From NCBI RefSeq assembly GCF_003752585.1, contig NZ_RKHR01000003.1, positions 930,001 to 994,000 of the forward strand: DNA of 64,000 bases, read 5' to 3'. Below the pieces are notes generated by a model. That model saw nothing but the letters and a program-made list of their open reading frames with translations, was not told where the DNA came from and searched no databases. This DNA comes from Sinobacterium caligoides (GTDB lineage: Bacteria > Pseudomonadota > Gammaproteobacteria > Pseudomonadales > Sinobacteriaceae). Positions 44,870 through 54,249 of the stretch are shown here, one piece after another. Both the position numbers and the translations under genes were made by a program. Within the stretch, counting starts at the first letter, position 1. Every line of letters starts with the position of its first letter.

Positions 44870-46297
44870 TTAGTTCACCAGTGGAGCAGCGTGCTGATCA
44901 CTCGTCTCGAGCTCTTCCGTCGCCTTCGCCAGCATGGCAAACTCTTCCGCCGCTGTCTTCACGACCAGGTGCTTTCGGGCATAGAGGAAGAAATAGGCCG
45001 CTCCCATAGCGTACAACAGCAGCGTGTAATAGAAAGCTCTTGGATCAAAGGCATAAACCCCTGTCAGTGCCACCAATGCCAACAGCAGGGCCACAGAAGA
45101 GGTGAAGATACCGCCAGGGGTACGATAGGGGCGTGGCAAGTCTGGCTGTTTCAAACGCAGTAAAATATGACTCAGCGCCATCAGCGCGTAGGACAGCGTG
45201 GCACCGACCACCGCCATCGCCAACATCAGATCTCCCTCACCGCTCAACGAGGCAATAAAGCCCAGTACGCCCGGCACAATCAACGCCCAAGTTGGTGCTT
45301 TTCGTGTACTGGTTAGCGACAGGAAGGTCGGTAAATAGCCGGCCCGAGAGAGGGCAAACACTAAACGACTATAACCGTAAATAATCGAGAAGAAGGACGC
45401 CACCAAGCCCGCCAACCCGAGGAGATTAACCGCCTTGGCCAGGGTATCATTGCCCGCTAACTTTAACGTATCGACTAGCGGAATCGCGCTCTGTGCGATC
45501 GCCTCAGCCCCCGCCGAACCAGCCAACAAAAACAGCACCAGCAACGCCGTGAACAACAAGAACAACATCGCGGCAATAATTCCCTTGGGCACATCTTTCG
45601 CTGGGTCTTTGGCCTCTTCCGCTGCCAACGGCACCCCTTCCACCGCTAAAAATAACCACATCGCAAACGGTAGCGCCGCCCAAACCCCGTACCAACCATA
45701 CGGTAACAATGCCGAGCCGCCCTCCACCGCAGGCGCGATATCAAACAACCTGGTACTGTCAAAGTCCGCCAACAGAGCCATCGCAGTCGCTAAAATCGCA
45801 AACACCGCCAGCGCCGTAATCGCCATCATCAGTTTCAGCGCCTCCCCGGTGCCGGCCAAGTGCAGCAAAATAAACAAAGCATAAAACGTCGCATAGACGA
45901 TCGGGCCATTCACCCCGATCAGCTCTTCGACCGCCGCGCCGATGAAGATGACAATCGCCGCCGGTGCCAACACATACTCAATCAAAACAGCGAGGCCGGT
46001 GAGAAAACCACCACTGGGGCCCATCACTTGTCGCGCGAAACTGTAACCGCCACCGGCGGCAGGAATCGCCGCCGACATCTCGGCCAGCGATAACACCAGA
46101 CAAAAATACATCACCGCCATTAACATCGTGGCGATGGCAAAACCACCCCAGCCGGCCTCCGCGAGACCAAAATTCCAGCCGGCAAAATCACCGGAGATAA
46201 CATAGGACACCCCCAAGCCCGCTAACAACAACCATCCCGCCGTGCCACCGCGCAGCTGTCGCTTCGCCAGATAGTCTCGATCAAATACTGCATTCAT
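44870..46297 (-). CDS. eat: Ethanolamine permease
   Basis: A 475-residue APC-superfamily transporter with 12 helices. The start (LRGGTAGWLLLAGLGVSYVISGDFAGWNFGLAEAGWGGF) and AVEGVPLAAEEAKDPAKDVPKG match ethanolamine permeases. It is on the same strand as eutBC, 105 bases after eutC, and supplies the substrate of the ammonia-lyase. The C-terminal tail (TAAEEFAMLAKATEELE) is cytosolic. Confidence 0.88.
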   Translation of the reverse strand: MNAVFDRDYLAKRQLRGGTAGWLLLAGLGVSYVISGDFAGWNFGLAEAGWGGFAIATMLMAVMYFCLVLSLAEMSAAIPAAGGGYSFARQVMGPSGGFLTGLAVLIEYVLAPAAIVIFIGAAVEELIGVNGPIVYATFYALFILLHLAGTGEALKLMMAITALAVFAILATAMALLADFDSTRLFDIAPAVEGGSALLPYGWYGVWAALPFAMWLFLAVEGVPLAAEEAKDPAKDVPKGIIAAMLFLLFTALLVLFLLAGSAGAEAIAQSAIPLVDTLKLAGNDTLAKAVNLLGLAGLVASFFSIIYGYSRLVFALSRAGYLPTFLSLTSTRKAPTWALIVPGVLGFIASLSGEGDLMLAMAVVGATLSYALMALSHILLRLKQPDLPRPYRTPGGIFTSSVALLLALVALTGVYAFDPRAFYYTLLLYAMGAAYFFLYARKHLVVKTAAEEFAMLAKATEELETSDQHAAPLVN

Positions 46298-46402
46298 TTT
46301 CTCGCTCCCATAATTATCTTTTATTTTTTACTAAAAAGTTTCACTAAAAATTTTTCTAAATTATTTTTTCCAAACACTTTCGCCACGTGCCACAGCCAAA
46401 AA

Positions 46403-47221
46403 TTATGGCAGTACGATCGACTCCGCCCGCTCTTTTAAATCCACACCTGACAGCTGCCGGCGACGAGACTCGTGCAACAGATAGAGCAACTTGCTCACCG
46501 CCTCCCCGTAGCTCAAACCCGCCGCTCTAACGTTAGAAATACAGTTGCGACGCGCGTCGTGCAGCCCAGGTTCTGGCGCCCAAGTCAGGTAGAGCCCCAG
46601 GCTATCGGGTGAGCTGAGACCCGGGCGCTCACCAATCAACACCAACACCGCACGCGCGTTCAACAGCGCACCCACCTCATCGCCAACCGCCACCCGTCCC
46701 TGCTCGACAATCGTTAGCGGCGCCAACTGCCAGTCTTGTTCATCGACCTGCAGCTGTTCGTATAACGCCTTAATTATCGGCTGCGCATGACGACTCACCG
46801 CCAGCGAGGACAGGCCATCTACCACCACCACGGCCAGGTCATGCATCGCTAGAGTATGCGCTTGCAACACCTGCAGTCGCTGCTGCGACTGCGTCGACAA
46901 ACATCGGCCTAAATCCGGTCGCTGCAGGTACTGATCACGCCCCTCCGCCTGACTGTGCAAAATCATTGGCAATGTTGGTTCTTTGACACCGCAGAGTGTC
47001 GACAACTCTGTACCCAGCTTGGCGCAATCCAACGGCAGATGAACGGCATCTTGCGCCTTGGCGTGATCGAGCTGAAAAGCCAACAACGCCTCGGTCGGTA
47101 CGCTGACACCGGCACGTCCCTGGGCGATACGTGCATCGGTAAATTGACGCAGAGAGCGCCATGAGTTTTTTGTTACTGCCGAAGTTTTCAGCTGCTGTGC
47201 CACCTGTTTTTTCTCACTCAC
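46403..47221 (-). CDS. eutC: Ethanolamine ammonia-lyase small subunit EutC
   Basis: A 272-residue small subunit. TDARIAQGRAGVSVPTEALLAFQLDHAKAQDAVHLPLD is the family start region, and VVVDGLSSLAVSRHA and VLIGERPGLSSPDSLGLYLTWAPEPG with the adenosylcobalamin-binding surface follow. The GTG start overlaps the eutB stop by four bases. With EutB it splits ethanolamine to acetaldehyde and ammonia using B12, which fits the cob genes at 18-20 kb. Confidence 0.95.
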   Translation of the reverse strand: MSEKKQVAQQLKTSAVTKNSWRSLRQFTDARIAQGRAGVSVPTEALLAFQLDHAKAQDAVHLPLDCAKLGTELSTLCGVKEPTLPMILHSQAEGRDQYLQRPDLGRCLSTQSQQRLQVLQAHTLAMHDLAVVVVDGLSSLAVSRHAQPIIKALYEQLQVDEQDWQLAPLTIVEQGRVAVGDEVGALLNARAVLVLIGERPGLSSPDSLGLYLTWAPEPGLHDARRNCISNVRAAGLSYGEAVSKLLYLLHESRRRQLSGVDLKERAESIVLP

Positions 47222-48627
47222 GACTCATACCTCGCACTGAGGTCTAATAGGTTGGAAGCGAGCTGAGCCGGCAGCTCTTCCTTGAGCGCGTAACGACCGT
47301 CTGCCGAAAAGATCGTCATCTCGGCGAGCCAGCGTTCAAATTCTGGTGCAGGTTTGAGCCCCAACACGCTACGGATATAGAGCGCATCGTGAAACGACGT
47401 CGATTGATAGTTCAGCATGATGTCATCGGCACCCGGTATGCCCATGATGAAGCTGCAACCGGCGACGCCAAGTAGCGTCAGCAGGTTATCCATATCGTTC
47501 TGATCCGTGTGGGCATGATTGGTATAGCAGATATCGCAGCCCATCGGCAGCCCCAGCAACTTGCCGCAAAAATGATCCTCTAAGCCGGCGCGAATAATCT
47601 CTCGGCCGTCGTAAAGGTATTCCGGGCCGATAAAGCCGACCACAGAATTAACCAACAACGGCCTGTACTTTCTCGCCACAGCATAGGCTCTTACCTCACA
47701 GCTGAGCTGGTCGAGGCCGTGATGTGCGCCCGCCGAGAGCGCACTGCCTTGGCCGGTCTCAAAGTACATCACATTGTCTCCGATAGTACCTCGGTTCAGT
47801 GATAACGCCGCCTGCCGCGCCTCCTCAAGCATCGCTAAATCAACGCCAAAACTGCGGTTCGTCGCCTCGGTACCGCCAATCGATTGAAACACCAGGTCCA
47901 CCGGTGCTCCCTGCTCGATCAGCTCGAGAGTATTACTGACATGAGTTAACACACAGGATTGCGTCGGTATCTGATAATGCTCGATCACATCGCTGATGAA
48001 GTGCAACAACTTACTCGCCTGAGCGACATTATCGGTCGCAGGGTTGATGCCGATAACGGCATCGCCACTGCCGTATAACAAACCATCCAGCAGGCTCGCT
48101 GCCACCCCTGCCATATCATCAGTCGGGTGGTTAGGCTGTAGCCGCGTCGACATCCGCCCCTCTAACCCAACCGTCGAACGAAAGGCGGAGACAACGCGGC
48201 ATTTTTTCGCCACTAGGATGAGATCTTGATTGCGCATTAACTTACACACCGCCGCCACCATCTCCGGGGTCAGCCCCGCACTCACCGAGGCGAGCCGTTC
48301 ACTGCTCGCCGCGTCGCTCAGTAACCAGTTGCGAAAATCGCCAACGGTGAGGTGGGCAATCGGCGCAAAGGCCTGAGCATCGTGCTCATCGATAATCAGC
48401 CTGGTCACTTCATCATCTTCATAGGGCACTAATGGCTCATTGAGAAAGGTCACTAAAGGCAGCTGAGCCAACACCATCTGTGCAACGACCCGCTGCTCTG
48501 CCGAGTCCGCAGCGACACCGGCGAGCCGATCACCTGAACGGGCCGGAGAAGCCTTCGCCATCACCTCTGCGAGATTATCGAAGCTATAACAGTTGTGGCC
48601 CACTGTATGGCGATACTGAGATGTCAT
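47218..48627 (-). CDS. eutB: Ethanolamine ammonia-lyase large subunit EutB
   Basis: A 469-residue TIM-barrel subunit. Motifs include TRLQPNHPTDDMAGVAAS, GLLYGSGDAVIGINPATDNV, QSIGGTEATNRSFGVDLAML, YFETGQGSALSAGAHHGLDQL and GLPMGCDICYTNHAHTDQNDMDNLLTLL. It is complete and about 15 residues longer than the enterobacterial protein at the N-terminus. No shell or acetaldehyde dehydrogenase genes are adjacent, so this is the short, non-microcompartment ethanolamine pathway. Confidence 0.96.
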   Translation of the reverse strand: MTSQYRHTVGHNCYSFDNLAEVMAKASPARSGDRLAGVAADSAEQRVVAQMVLAQLPLVTFLNEPLVPYEDDEVTRLIIDEHDAQAFAPIAHLTVGDFRNWLLSDAASSERLASVSAGLTPEMVAAVCKLMRNQDLILVAKKCRVVSAFRSTVGLEGRMSTRLQPNHPTDDMAGVAASLLDGLLYGSGDAVIGINPATDNVAQASKLLHFISDVIEHYQIPTQSCVLTHVSNTLELIEQGAPVDLVFQSIGGTEATNRSFGVDLAMLEEARQAALSLNRGTIGDNVMYFETGQGSALSAGAHHGLDQLSCEVRAYAVARKYRPLLVNSVVGFIGPEYLYDGREIIRAGLEDHFCGKLLGLPMGCDICYTNHAHTDQNDMDNLLTLLGVAGCSFIMGIPGADDIMLNYQSTSFHDALYIRSVLGLKPAPEFERWLAEMTIFSADGRYALKEELPAQLASNLLDLSARYES

Positions 48628-48826
48628 GATCGTGTAGTCCTCTTCAATGAATAACCCGCTAGCAAAAGCGTTAGATCGGGCACGCCTCTTGCTAATCCCT
48701 AAGTTAACAAGATAGCAAATAAGCTGTTATCGAATTCCTGCAAAGGAGTGAAATTCGATAAAAAACAATCAGATATTATGAAGGCGAACATATATAACGC
48801 CTCCAATGCCTCACAACGGAGCCCAG

Positions 48827-49843
48827 ATGATCACGCCCAACAGCCTCGACGCACCAACAGTGAGCACGGCAACGGCAGAGACAACCGCCAACTCCACTTC
48901 ACTGCATCGCCGCGAGGCCTTCGATGCCGACCGACACGCCGCCAACCTCAGCAACTGGCAACAGCGCTACGACCAACTCAGCTGTGGCCATTTTTATGGC
49001 GACATCGTTGAACGCCCCCTCGACAACATTCAACTGTTCAGAGAGCACACCAGCCAATCCCTACGTCAACGCTGCCAGGTCTGGCCCGACTCAATCTGGC
49101 TGGGCATACCTGCCGAAGCTGCCCATGGCAGCCGCATCGATGGCTTAGTAACCGAGACGAACAGCATCCTCTGCCGCCCTGGTGACTGTGAGTTCGAACT
49201 GATAACCCCTGCCGCCTTCACTATTTATGGCATTGTCGTCAGCCGTCAACGCCTACTCCAATACGCCCAACAACACGCTGTCGAGATCGATTGGCAGCTG
49301 CTGTGTCGCCGCTCTCAACGCGTTATTCCCACCCGCACCCTCGACGCACTACGCTATTTGCTCCAGCGTTTACTCTCCTCCCAACCCCAACACGCTCCTG
49401 CCCTGCTCCGTCAGCAGAGTGATATCACCATGATGGCGTTACTCGAAGTACTGCAAATCAGACAGCAGCAGCCGACTGTTGCGCCAAGCTATCGTCGTCG
49501 CAGAGCCGTGGTCGACACCGTCTGCGAACTCGTACAACAACAGAGCAATGGCGAGCTCACCATGAGCGAGCTCTGTGCCGCCGCTAACGTCAGTCAGCGC
49601 ACACTGCAATATAGCTTCAGCAGTATTCTCGGTATGAGCCCAATACAGTTTATTCGCCACAGCCGCCTTAACGGTGCACGACGCGACCTTAGTCGGCCAA
49701 ATAACGCGACATCGGTAGCCGATGTCGCCGCACACTGGGGCTTTTGGCACCTCAGTCAGTTCTCTAAAGACTACCGACGGCTATTTGCCGAGCGGCCGTC
49801 AGAGACGCTCGCACGCTACACATATGCTCACCTCGACAGTTAA
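48827..49843 (+). CDS. AraC-family regulator, EutR-like
   Basis: A 338-residue AraC protein. The N-terminal sensor half begins near LSCGHFYGDIVERPLDNIQLFREHTSQSLRQ. The C-terminal DNA-binding half has MSELCAAANVSQRTLQYSFSSILGMSPIQFIRHSRLN and VADVAAHWGFWHLSQFSKDYRRLFAERPSETL, close to EutR. Divergent from eutB with 199 bases between, so it probably activates eutBC-eat when ethanolamine and B12 are present. The ATG at 48827 has GGAG seven bases upstream; an ATG at 48806 would add seven residues. Confidence 0.85.
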   Translation: MITPNSLDAPTVSTATAETTANSTSLHRREAFDADRHAANLSNWQQRYDQLSCGHFYGDIVERPLDNIQLFREHTSQSLRQRCQVWPDSIWLGIPAEAAHGSRIDGLVTETNSILCRPGDCEFELITPAAFTIYGIVVSRQRLLQYAQQHAVEIDWQLLCRRSQRVIPTRTLDALRYLLQRLLSSQPQHAPALLRQQSDITMMALLEVLQIRQQQPTVAPSYRRRRAVVDTVCELVQQQSNGELTMSELCAAANVSQRTLQYSFSSILGMSPIQFIRHSRLNGARRDLSRPNNATSVADVAAHWGFWHLSQFSKDYRRLFAERPSETLARYTYAHLDS

Positions 49844-49940
49844 CCGACGCAACGCCGCTATGATAAAATGTCTAAATAAGACTCCACAATAAATCGCCGC
49901 TCAGACAACATTGAGTCGCCAGTCACTAACAAGAGCTAAA

Positions 49941-51080
49941 ATGACCGCAATATACTTCGATAACAACGCTTCAACACCGGTATGCCAGGCAGCGACACAA
50001 GCCATGCTCGACTACCTCAACGATCCTGCAGCCATCGGTAACCCCACACAGGCTCACTGGGCAGGCCAAGGCGCCAAACGGTATCTCGACACCGCCAGAT
50101 CGCAGGTGGCGTCACTGATCAACGCCGCTACCGACGAGATCGTCTTTTCCAGCGGCGGCACCGAATCGAACAATCATGCCCTCTATGGCTGTGCTTTTAA
50201 GGCGCTACAAAGCGGTAGCAACAAACGTCATATTATCAGCTCGGTGATCGAACACCCCGCCACGCTCAAACCGCTGCAGGACTTGGTGGAGCTTCATGGT
50301 TTCGAGGTAAGCTATGTCGAGGTCGACGCCGAGGGTTTCTTCAACCTTGAAGACATTCAATCGCTCTACCGAGAAGACACCTTGCTGGTTAGTCTCATGC
50401 ACGCCAACAATGAACTTGGCAGTATTCAACCCATCGCCGAGATCGGTGCGTGGTGCCGCCAGCAGGGGGTGTTATTCCACGTCGATGCCGTCTGCTCTGC
50501 CGGCAAGCTCGATATCGATGTCGAGACATTGCAGGCCGACCTACTGTCGTTGAGTGCACATAAGTTCTACGGTCCAAAAGGCGTCGGCGCACTGTATATT
50601 CGCGAGGCGATCAATGCAGAGGTCGCTCATTATATCCACGGAGCCGGCCAGCAGCGTCAACGCCGCTCTGGCACGGAGAACGTTATCTTAGCCGTCGGTA
50701 TGGGGGTCGCTTGCCAGCAGCTACAAGAAAACAACCAGTCACTGCGAAGACAACAGCTCGCACAGCTGCGTGACAGCCTTTATACACAGTTACAACAAAC
50801 ACTGGGGGAGGGTTTACTGTTAAACGGAGCAACCGAGACACAGCGGCGTCTTTGTAACACCTTGAACGTCTCTTTTATCGGCCATAATGGCCAGGCTCTA
50901 CTACAGGCCATAGGCTCACAGCTCGCCTTCACCGCCAGTAAGAACAGCTCGAAGGCGGTCCATTTACTCGGTAAAGGGCCCGAGGCCGCATTGGGAGCCG
51001 TACGCTTTAGTCTCGGCAGTACAAGCACGCAACAGGACGTTGATCGTGCCGTGCAGATACTCCTCTCGGCAATAAAATAA
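49941..51080 (+). CDS. NifS/IscS-like aminotransferase class V protein without catalytic Cys
   Basis: A 379-residue fold-type I PLP protein. YFDNNASTPV opens it, SGGTESNNHALYG binds cofactor, EHPATLK gives the ring-stacking His, VDAVCSAGK the Asp, and K208 in SLSAHKFYGPKG is the Schiff-base lysine. RRSGTENV is also intact. However the loop that holds the persulfide cysteine in cysteine desulfurases reads AFTASKNSSKAVHLL (about 329-343) and has no Cys. Desulfurase activity by the usual route is therefore doubtful. ATG at 49941 is chosen over an upstream TTG at 49911. Its stop codon lies in a pentanucleotide repeat. Confidence 0.8.
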   Translation: MTAIYFDNNASTPVCQAATQAMLDYLNDPAAIGNPTQAHWAGQGAKRYLDTARSQVASLINAATDEIVFSSGGTESNNHALYGCAFKALQSGSNKRHIISSVIEHPATLKPLQDLVELHGFEVSYVEVDAEGFFNLEDIQSLYREDTLLVSLMHANNELGSIQPIAEIGAWCRQQGVLFHVDAVCSAGKLDIDVETLQADLLSLSAHKFYGPKGVGALYIREAINAEVAHYIHGAGQQRQRRSGTENVILAVGMGVACQQLQENNQSLRRQQLAQLRDSLYTQLQQTLGEGLLLNGATETQRRLCNTLNVSFIGHNGQALLQAIGSQLAFTASKNSSKAVHLLGKGPEAALGAVRFSLGSTSTQQDVDRAVQILLSAIK

Positions 51081-51110
51081 AATAAAATAAAATAAAATAA
51101 AATAAAATAA
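51071..51110. repeat. Pentanucleotide repeat (AATAA)x8
   Basis: Eight perfect AATAA units run over and past the TAA stop (51078-51080) of the NifS-like gene. Copy changes downstream of the stop would not alter the protein. Pure A/T repeats like this are prone to slippage. Confidence 0.9.
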
Positions 51111-51130
51111 AAATATTAAGAAAGGGTACA

Positions 51131-51158
51131 AGCCTCGCGTCAATGAAAGCGCGAGGCT
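51131..51158. terminator. Bidirectional terminator hairpin
   Basis: AGCCTCGCG (51131-51139) pairs with CGCGAGGCT (51150-51158) around a 10-base loop, nine bases past the stop of the minus-strand decarboxylase. On the minus strand a T-rich run (TGTACCCTTTCTT) follows; on the plus strand it closes the NifS-like transcript. Confidence 0.6.
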
Positions 51159-51167
51159 AGCTACGCA

Positions 51168-52319
51168 CTATTCTTTGCTAACCACCGAACGGCGGAGCTC
51201 TGAGTTTAGTGTAATATCATAGTCAACCAGCAGCTCATAAATTAACAAGTCCAAGCTCGACATCGTATTATGTGCCGTCGTGATGATGTGAATACTGTCA
51301 TCGAACGGCGCTAATTTATGTTTATGAATAAAGGCCTCACTCGGCCGTGGTGCCACCACGGTGATACTGTTCTTGCTGCGCCAAGCCTTAACGCCATTCT
51401 TGTTCAGCTCATCGACCACGTATTGGGCAAGGTCCAACTTATACTTCACCCGCTCTCTCATGCACTCCATACTCATCGCCTTGATAATGTACCAGGCAAT
51501 TAATGGCGTAAAACCATTTCGGCTACCTGCTACAGTCAGGTCATGAGACTTAATGTAATCAATCTCACAGGAAATATTTTCTAGGTTTTTACGTTTTGCC
51601 AACGCGACTGCCGCCGGCATTGGGCTACCAAACCCCTTAGTGAGGCAGACGGTTAAGCTATCAAAGCCATCCTCGAAAGAATACGGTTGTGGGTCATCGA
51701 CAAAGGGTAAGATAGCGCCCGACAGTGCCTGATCACCGTGAATATAATACTCTTTAACACCGGCCTTTTTCAGCGTGCTAATCACCTCGGACACATCATC
51801 CACCGCCCCCCTAGCGGTAGACCCTATCGTCGCGAAGATAATAGCTGGTTTAGAGGTATCTACTTTTTTGGCCAAGTCACTGTAAACCATGACTCCGTAT
51901 TGATCGATATCGATCGCCTTCGAATCCATTCCCAACATGCGAATATTCTTCGCCGCACTGTAGTGGCTATCCTTCGATAAATACACAATACCTTCTGGGT
52001 ATTTCTCACGCGCAATCCACATCCCCCATAAATTTCCCTCGGTACCACCGTGAGTCACATAACCATAAATATCTTTTGGCTCACCTTTAAACGCACGGAT
52101 GAACCAGTCAACCGCCTCTTTTTCGAATTGGAAGGTGTTTAATACGTAGTTACAATAAGCCTCGTGGTCACCACAATTATTCAAGCTGTAATCCAAGAAG
52201 TCCTTTAACTCAGAGTAATCAAAGTCAAAGTCCTCCGGGTAACCGACATTGAAATACTTATTGGTCTCACAGAGATTTTTAAAAATAGCGAGCCTATTTT
52301 TGTCCGCATAATTCAGCAT
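51168..52319 (-). CDS. PLP-dependent decarboxylase, histidine decarboxylase-like, copy 1
   Basis: A 383-residue group II decarboxylase resembling the PLP-dependent histidine decarboxylases of Morganella and relatives (NKYFNVGYPEDFDFDYSEL, NNCGDHEAYCNY, VTHGGTEGN, IHGDQALSGAILPFVDDPQP, GSRNGFTPL, AWRSKNSITVV). H119 stacks on PLP, D196 binds the ring nitrogen and K228 is the Schiff-base lysine. The residue before the lysine is Thr where His is usual. The ATG at 52319 has GGAG eight bases upstream. With the antiporter gene upstream it should exchange a decarboxylation product for the amino acid and consume protons. Substrate not proven. Confidence 0.8.
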   Translation of the reverse strand: MLNYADKNRLAIFKNLCETNKYFNVGYPEDFDFDYSELKDFLDYSLNNCGDHEAYCNYVLNTFQFEKEAVDWFIRAFKGEPKDIYGYVTHGGTEGNLWGMWIAREKYPEGIVYLSKDSHYSAAKNIRMLGMDSKAIDIDQYGVMVYSDLAKKVDTSKPAIIFATIGSTARGAVDDVSEVISTLKKAGVKEYYIHGDQALSGAILPFVDDPQPYSFEDGFDSLTVCLTKGFGSPMPAAVALAKRKNLENISCEIDYIKSHDLTVAGSRNGFTPLIAWYIIKAMSMECMRERVKYKLDLAQYVVDELNKNGVKAWRSKNSITVVAPRPSEAFIHKHKLAPFDDSIHIITTAHNTMSSLDLLIYELLVDYDITLNSELRRSVVSKE

Positions 52320-52399
52320 AATGTTTACTCCGTGCATCGCATTCAGTATCTAATTAAAACCATAAAATCTGTGAAAGGTGGATTAATCTCCTAGTAAAG

Positions 52400-53728
52400 T
52401 TAATCCGCCGATTCAGTAGGCAACGCTTCATCATCACGATTTTTTCTCCATAACACATAGGTATAGAGAGGAATTGTCAGCACAACAAACTCGAGACCGT
52501 AAGCGAGACCTTCCACTTCGATCGTCGTCATCACATAGATACAAAACACCAGTGCAATGATAGCGGAAGCTATATCCGCCTTTATTTCAGCGAGCTTACG
52601 TTTGTCCCTCAACTGAAAGACGATCAGCGATGATATGGCGAAGATGTAAGGCACGATACTAGTAAACACCGCTAACAGAATCAGTATTTCGAACTGCTTA
52701 GCTGCGGTAGGACTAATCGTCGCGAAGATGATAATAGTCATCAATATCGCCGTAATCGTTAAGTTAACCGCCGGTACCTGGTTCTTATTCACCTTACCCA
52801 TTATCGCTGGCAATAAGCCTTTATCAGCCGCCACTTTCGCCGGCTGCGACTGTAAGACCAACCAACCATTCAAGCTAAAGAAGATAATGATAATTGAAGA
52901 AATAGCGACAAAGTTGCCGGCGGCAGTACCCATCACAAAGCGCACGGCATCAGCAAACGGTGCCGAGGAAGCAACCAGCTGATCATAGGGCAGTACCGCA
53001 TAAATACCGTAGGTCGCGATAATACACAGCACCCAGGCAATGACAAAGCCCGCTATCGTCGCAATCGGTATCGTCCGATTTGGGTTGTCGACAAGGTCAC
53101 TAGTGACACTGGCCCCCTCTAAGCCGAGGAAGCTCCAGAAGCACGCGGCAATACCAAGCGCAATGGCGTGAGCAGAAGTTTCACCCGACATGTTGTAGGT
53201 GGCGGCAAAGACACCGGGCTCATATCTCATCACTCCTAAGATACCCAGTAAAAACACAATACCGATTAATAGCACGGTCGTGACCGACTGCAGCTTACTG
53301 GTAAAGTCGGCGCCCACCAGCGCTAACAAGGTGAAAAACCACAACATCACCGCCGCGGCAAAGGCACGCCAGACGGGGTCATTAAGCTCGGGAAAGAAGT
53401 AAGCGAGATAGCCCACACCGGCAATAATCAAAGCAATATTACCCACCCAGCAGGTAATCCAATAAGAAATACTGAGCATAAACTCAACATAGGGGCCATA
53501 ACATCGCCCACTCTGACCAATAATACCTGAAGAGTCAGGCTTTAGAATTGTCAGCCTAGTAAAGACAAAAGCCAAACACATGGTACCGATGCCCGTTAAC
53601 ACCCAACTCCAGATGCTAATACTGCCGATCTTTGCCAGGATTGTCGGCACAAGGAATATGCCGGAACCCAACATATTGGATACCGCCACGAGTGTTAAGG
53701 CCACAAGGCCTATCTTTTTTGCATTCAT
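52400..53728 (-). CDS. Amino acid/amine antiporter (APC family), copy 1
   Basis: A 442-residue, 12-helix APC transporter of the AdiC/CadB/PotE type. Helix 1 has the unwound GSGIF motif (VSNMLGSGIFLVPTILAKIG), and helix 6 has ACFWSFLGLEGASVTSDLVDNP. Directly upstream of decarboxylase copy 1 on the same strand (80 bases), so the pair should import substrate and export the amine. The ATG at 53728 has GGAG nine bases upstream. Confidence 0.83.
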   Translation of the reverse strand: MNAKKIGLVALTLVAVSNMLGSGIFLVPTILAKIGSISIWSWVLTGIGTMCLAFVFTRLTILKPDSSGIIGQSGRCYGPYVEFMLSISYWITCWVGNIALIIAGVGYLAYFFPELNDPVWRAFAAAVMLWFFTLLALVGADFTSKLQSVTTVLLIGIVFLLGILGVMRYEPGVFAATYNMSGETSAHAIALGIAACFWSFLGLEGASVTSDLVDNPNRTIPIATIAGFVIAWVLCIIATYGIYAVLPYDQLVASSAPFADAVRFVMGTAAGNFVAISSIIIIFFSLNGWLVLQSQPAKVAADKGLLPAIMGKVNKNQVPAVNLTITAILMTIIIFATISPTAAKQFEILILLAVFTSIVPYIFAISSLIVFQLRDKRKLAEIKADIASAIIALVFCIYVMTTIEVEGLAYGLEFVVLTIPLYTYVLWRKNRDDEALPTESAD

Positions 53729-54161
53729 AGCCAAGATCTCCACATCTGCCCGTTCAACAACGCGCTATCAATAACCGACCATCGCTCTTGATACGATCAG
53801 TCAATTCTTTGTTGAGCCCGCGTGTCATCAATGACTTAACTCTGCGCAAGCTGTCTCGCAACATGACTCACGATTTCTGCCTCTTTTTAGCCACTCACGG
53901 CTATTCGGCTAACCATAGAGGCTAGATATAAGTGCAGTAAACTAGGCTAGATATAGCGATCAATCCTTTGATAAACAACGTGATAAAAAATAGACACACA
54001 CAAAAACCAAGCCTTGCCATTTAGTATAGACAAATAATTTCGCTTGGTGACATCATTGAAAACTATGCATATAGACAAACTCATTGGCATCATTCACAGC
54101 CTTTTATAGCTGCTGAACAACAAAGAGTAAAACACTTACTTTTTCAATAATGATTAAATAT
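53729..54161. other. Upstream region of module 1, with a 12-bp direct repeat
   Basis: A 430-base gap before antiporter copy 1. It holds two copies of AGGCTAGATATA (53919-53930 and 53944-53955), 25 bases apart, that may bind a regulator of the module. The rest is A+T-rich and should contain the promoter; I see no confident -35/-10 pair and no short ORF with a good ribosome site. Confidence 0.45.
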
Positions 54162-54194
54162 AAAAAAACCCCGCTGGTAGAACCAGCGGGGTTT
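54162..54194 (-). terminator. Strong Rho-independent terminator after decarboxylase copy 2
   Basis: A 13-bp perfect stem (54166-54178 with 54182-54194, core CCCCGCTGG/CCAGCGGGG) with an AGA loop is followed on the minus strand by seven T residues (54168-54162). It separates the two decarboxylase/antiporter modules, so each is its own transcript. Confidence 0.92.
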
Positions 54195-54249
54195 AATCCT
54201 ATCACTCTATAGCGGTAGCCTTAGGCAGGCTAACCGCTGCAGCAGTCGC

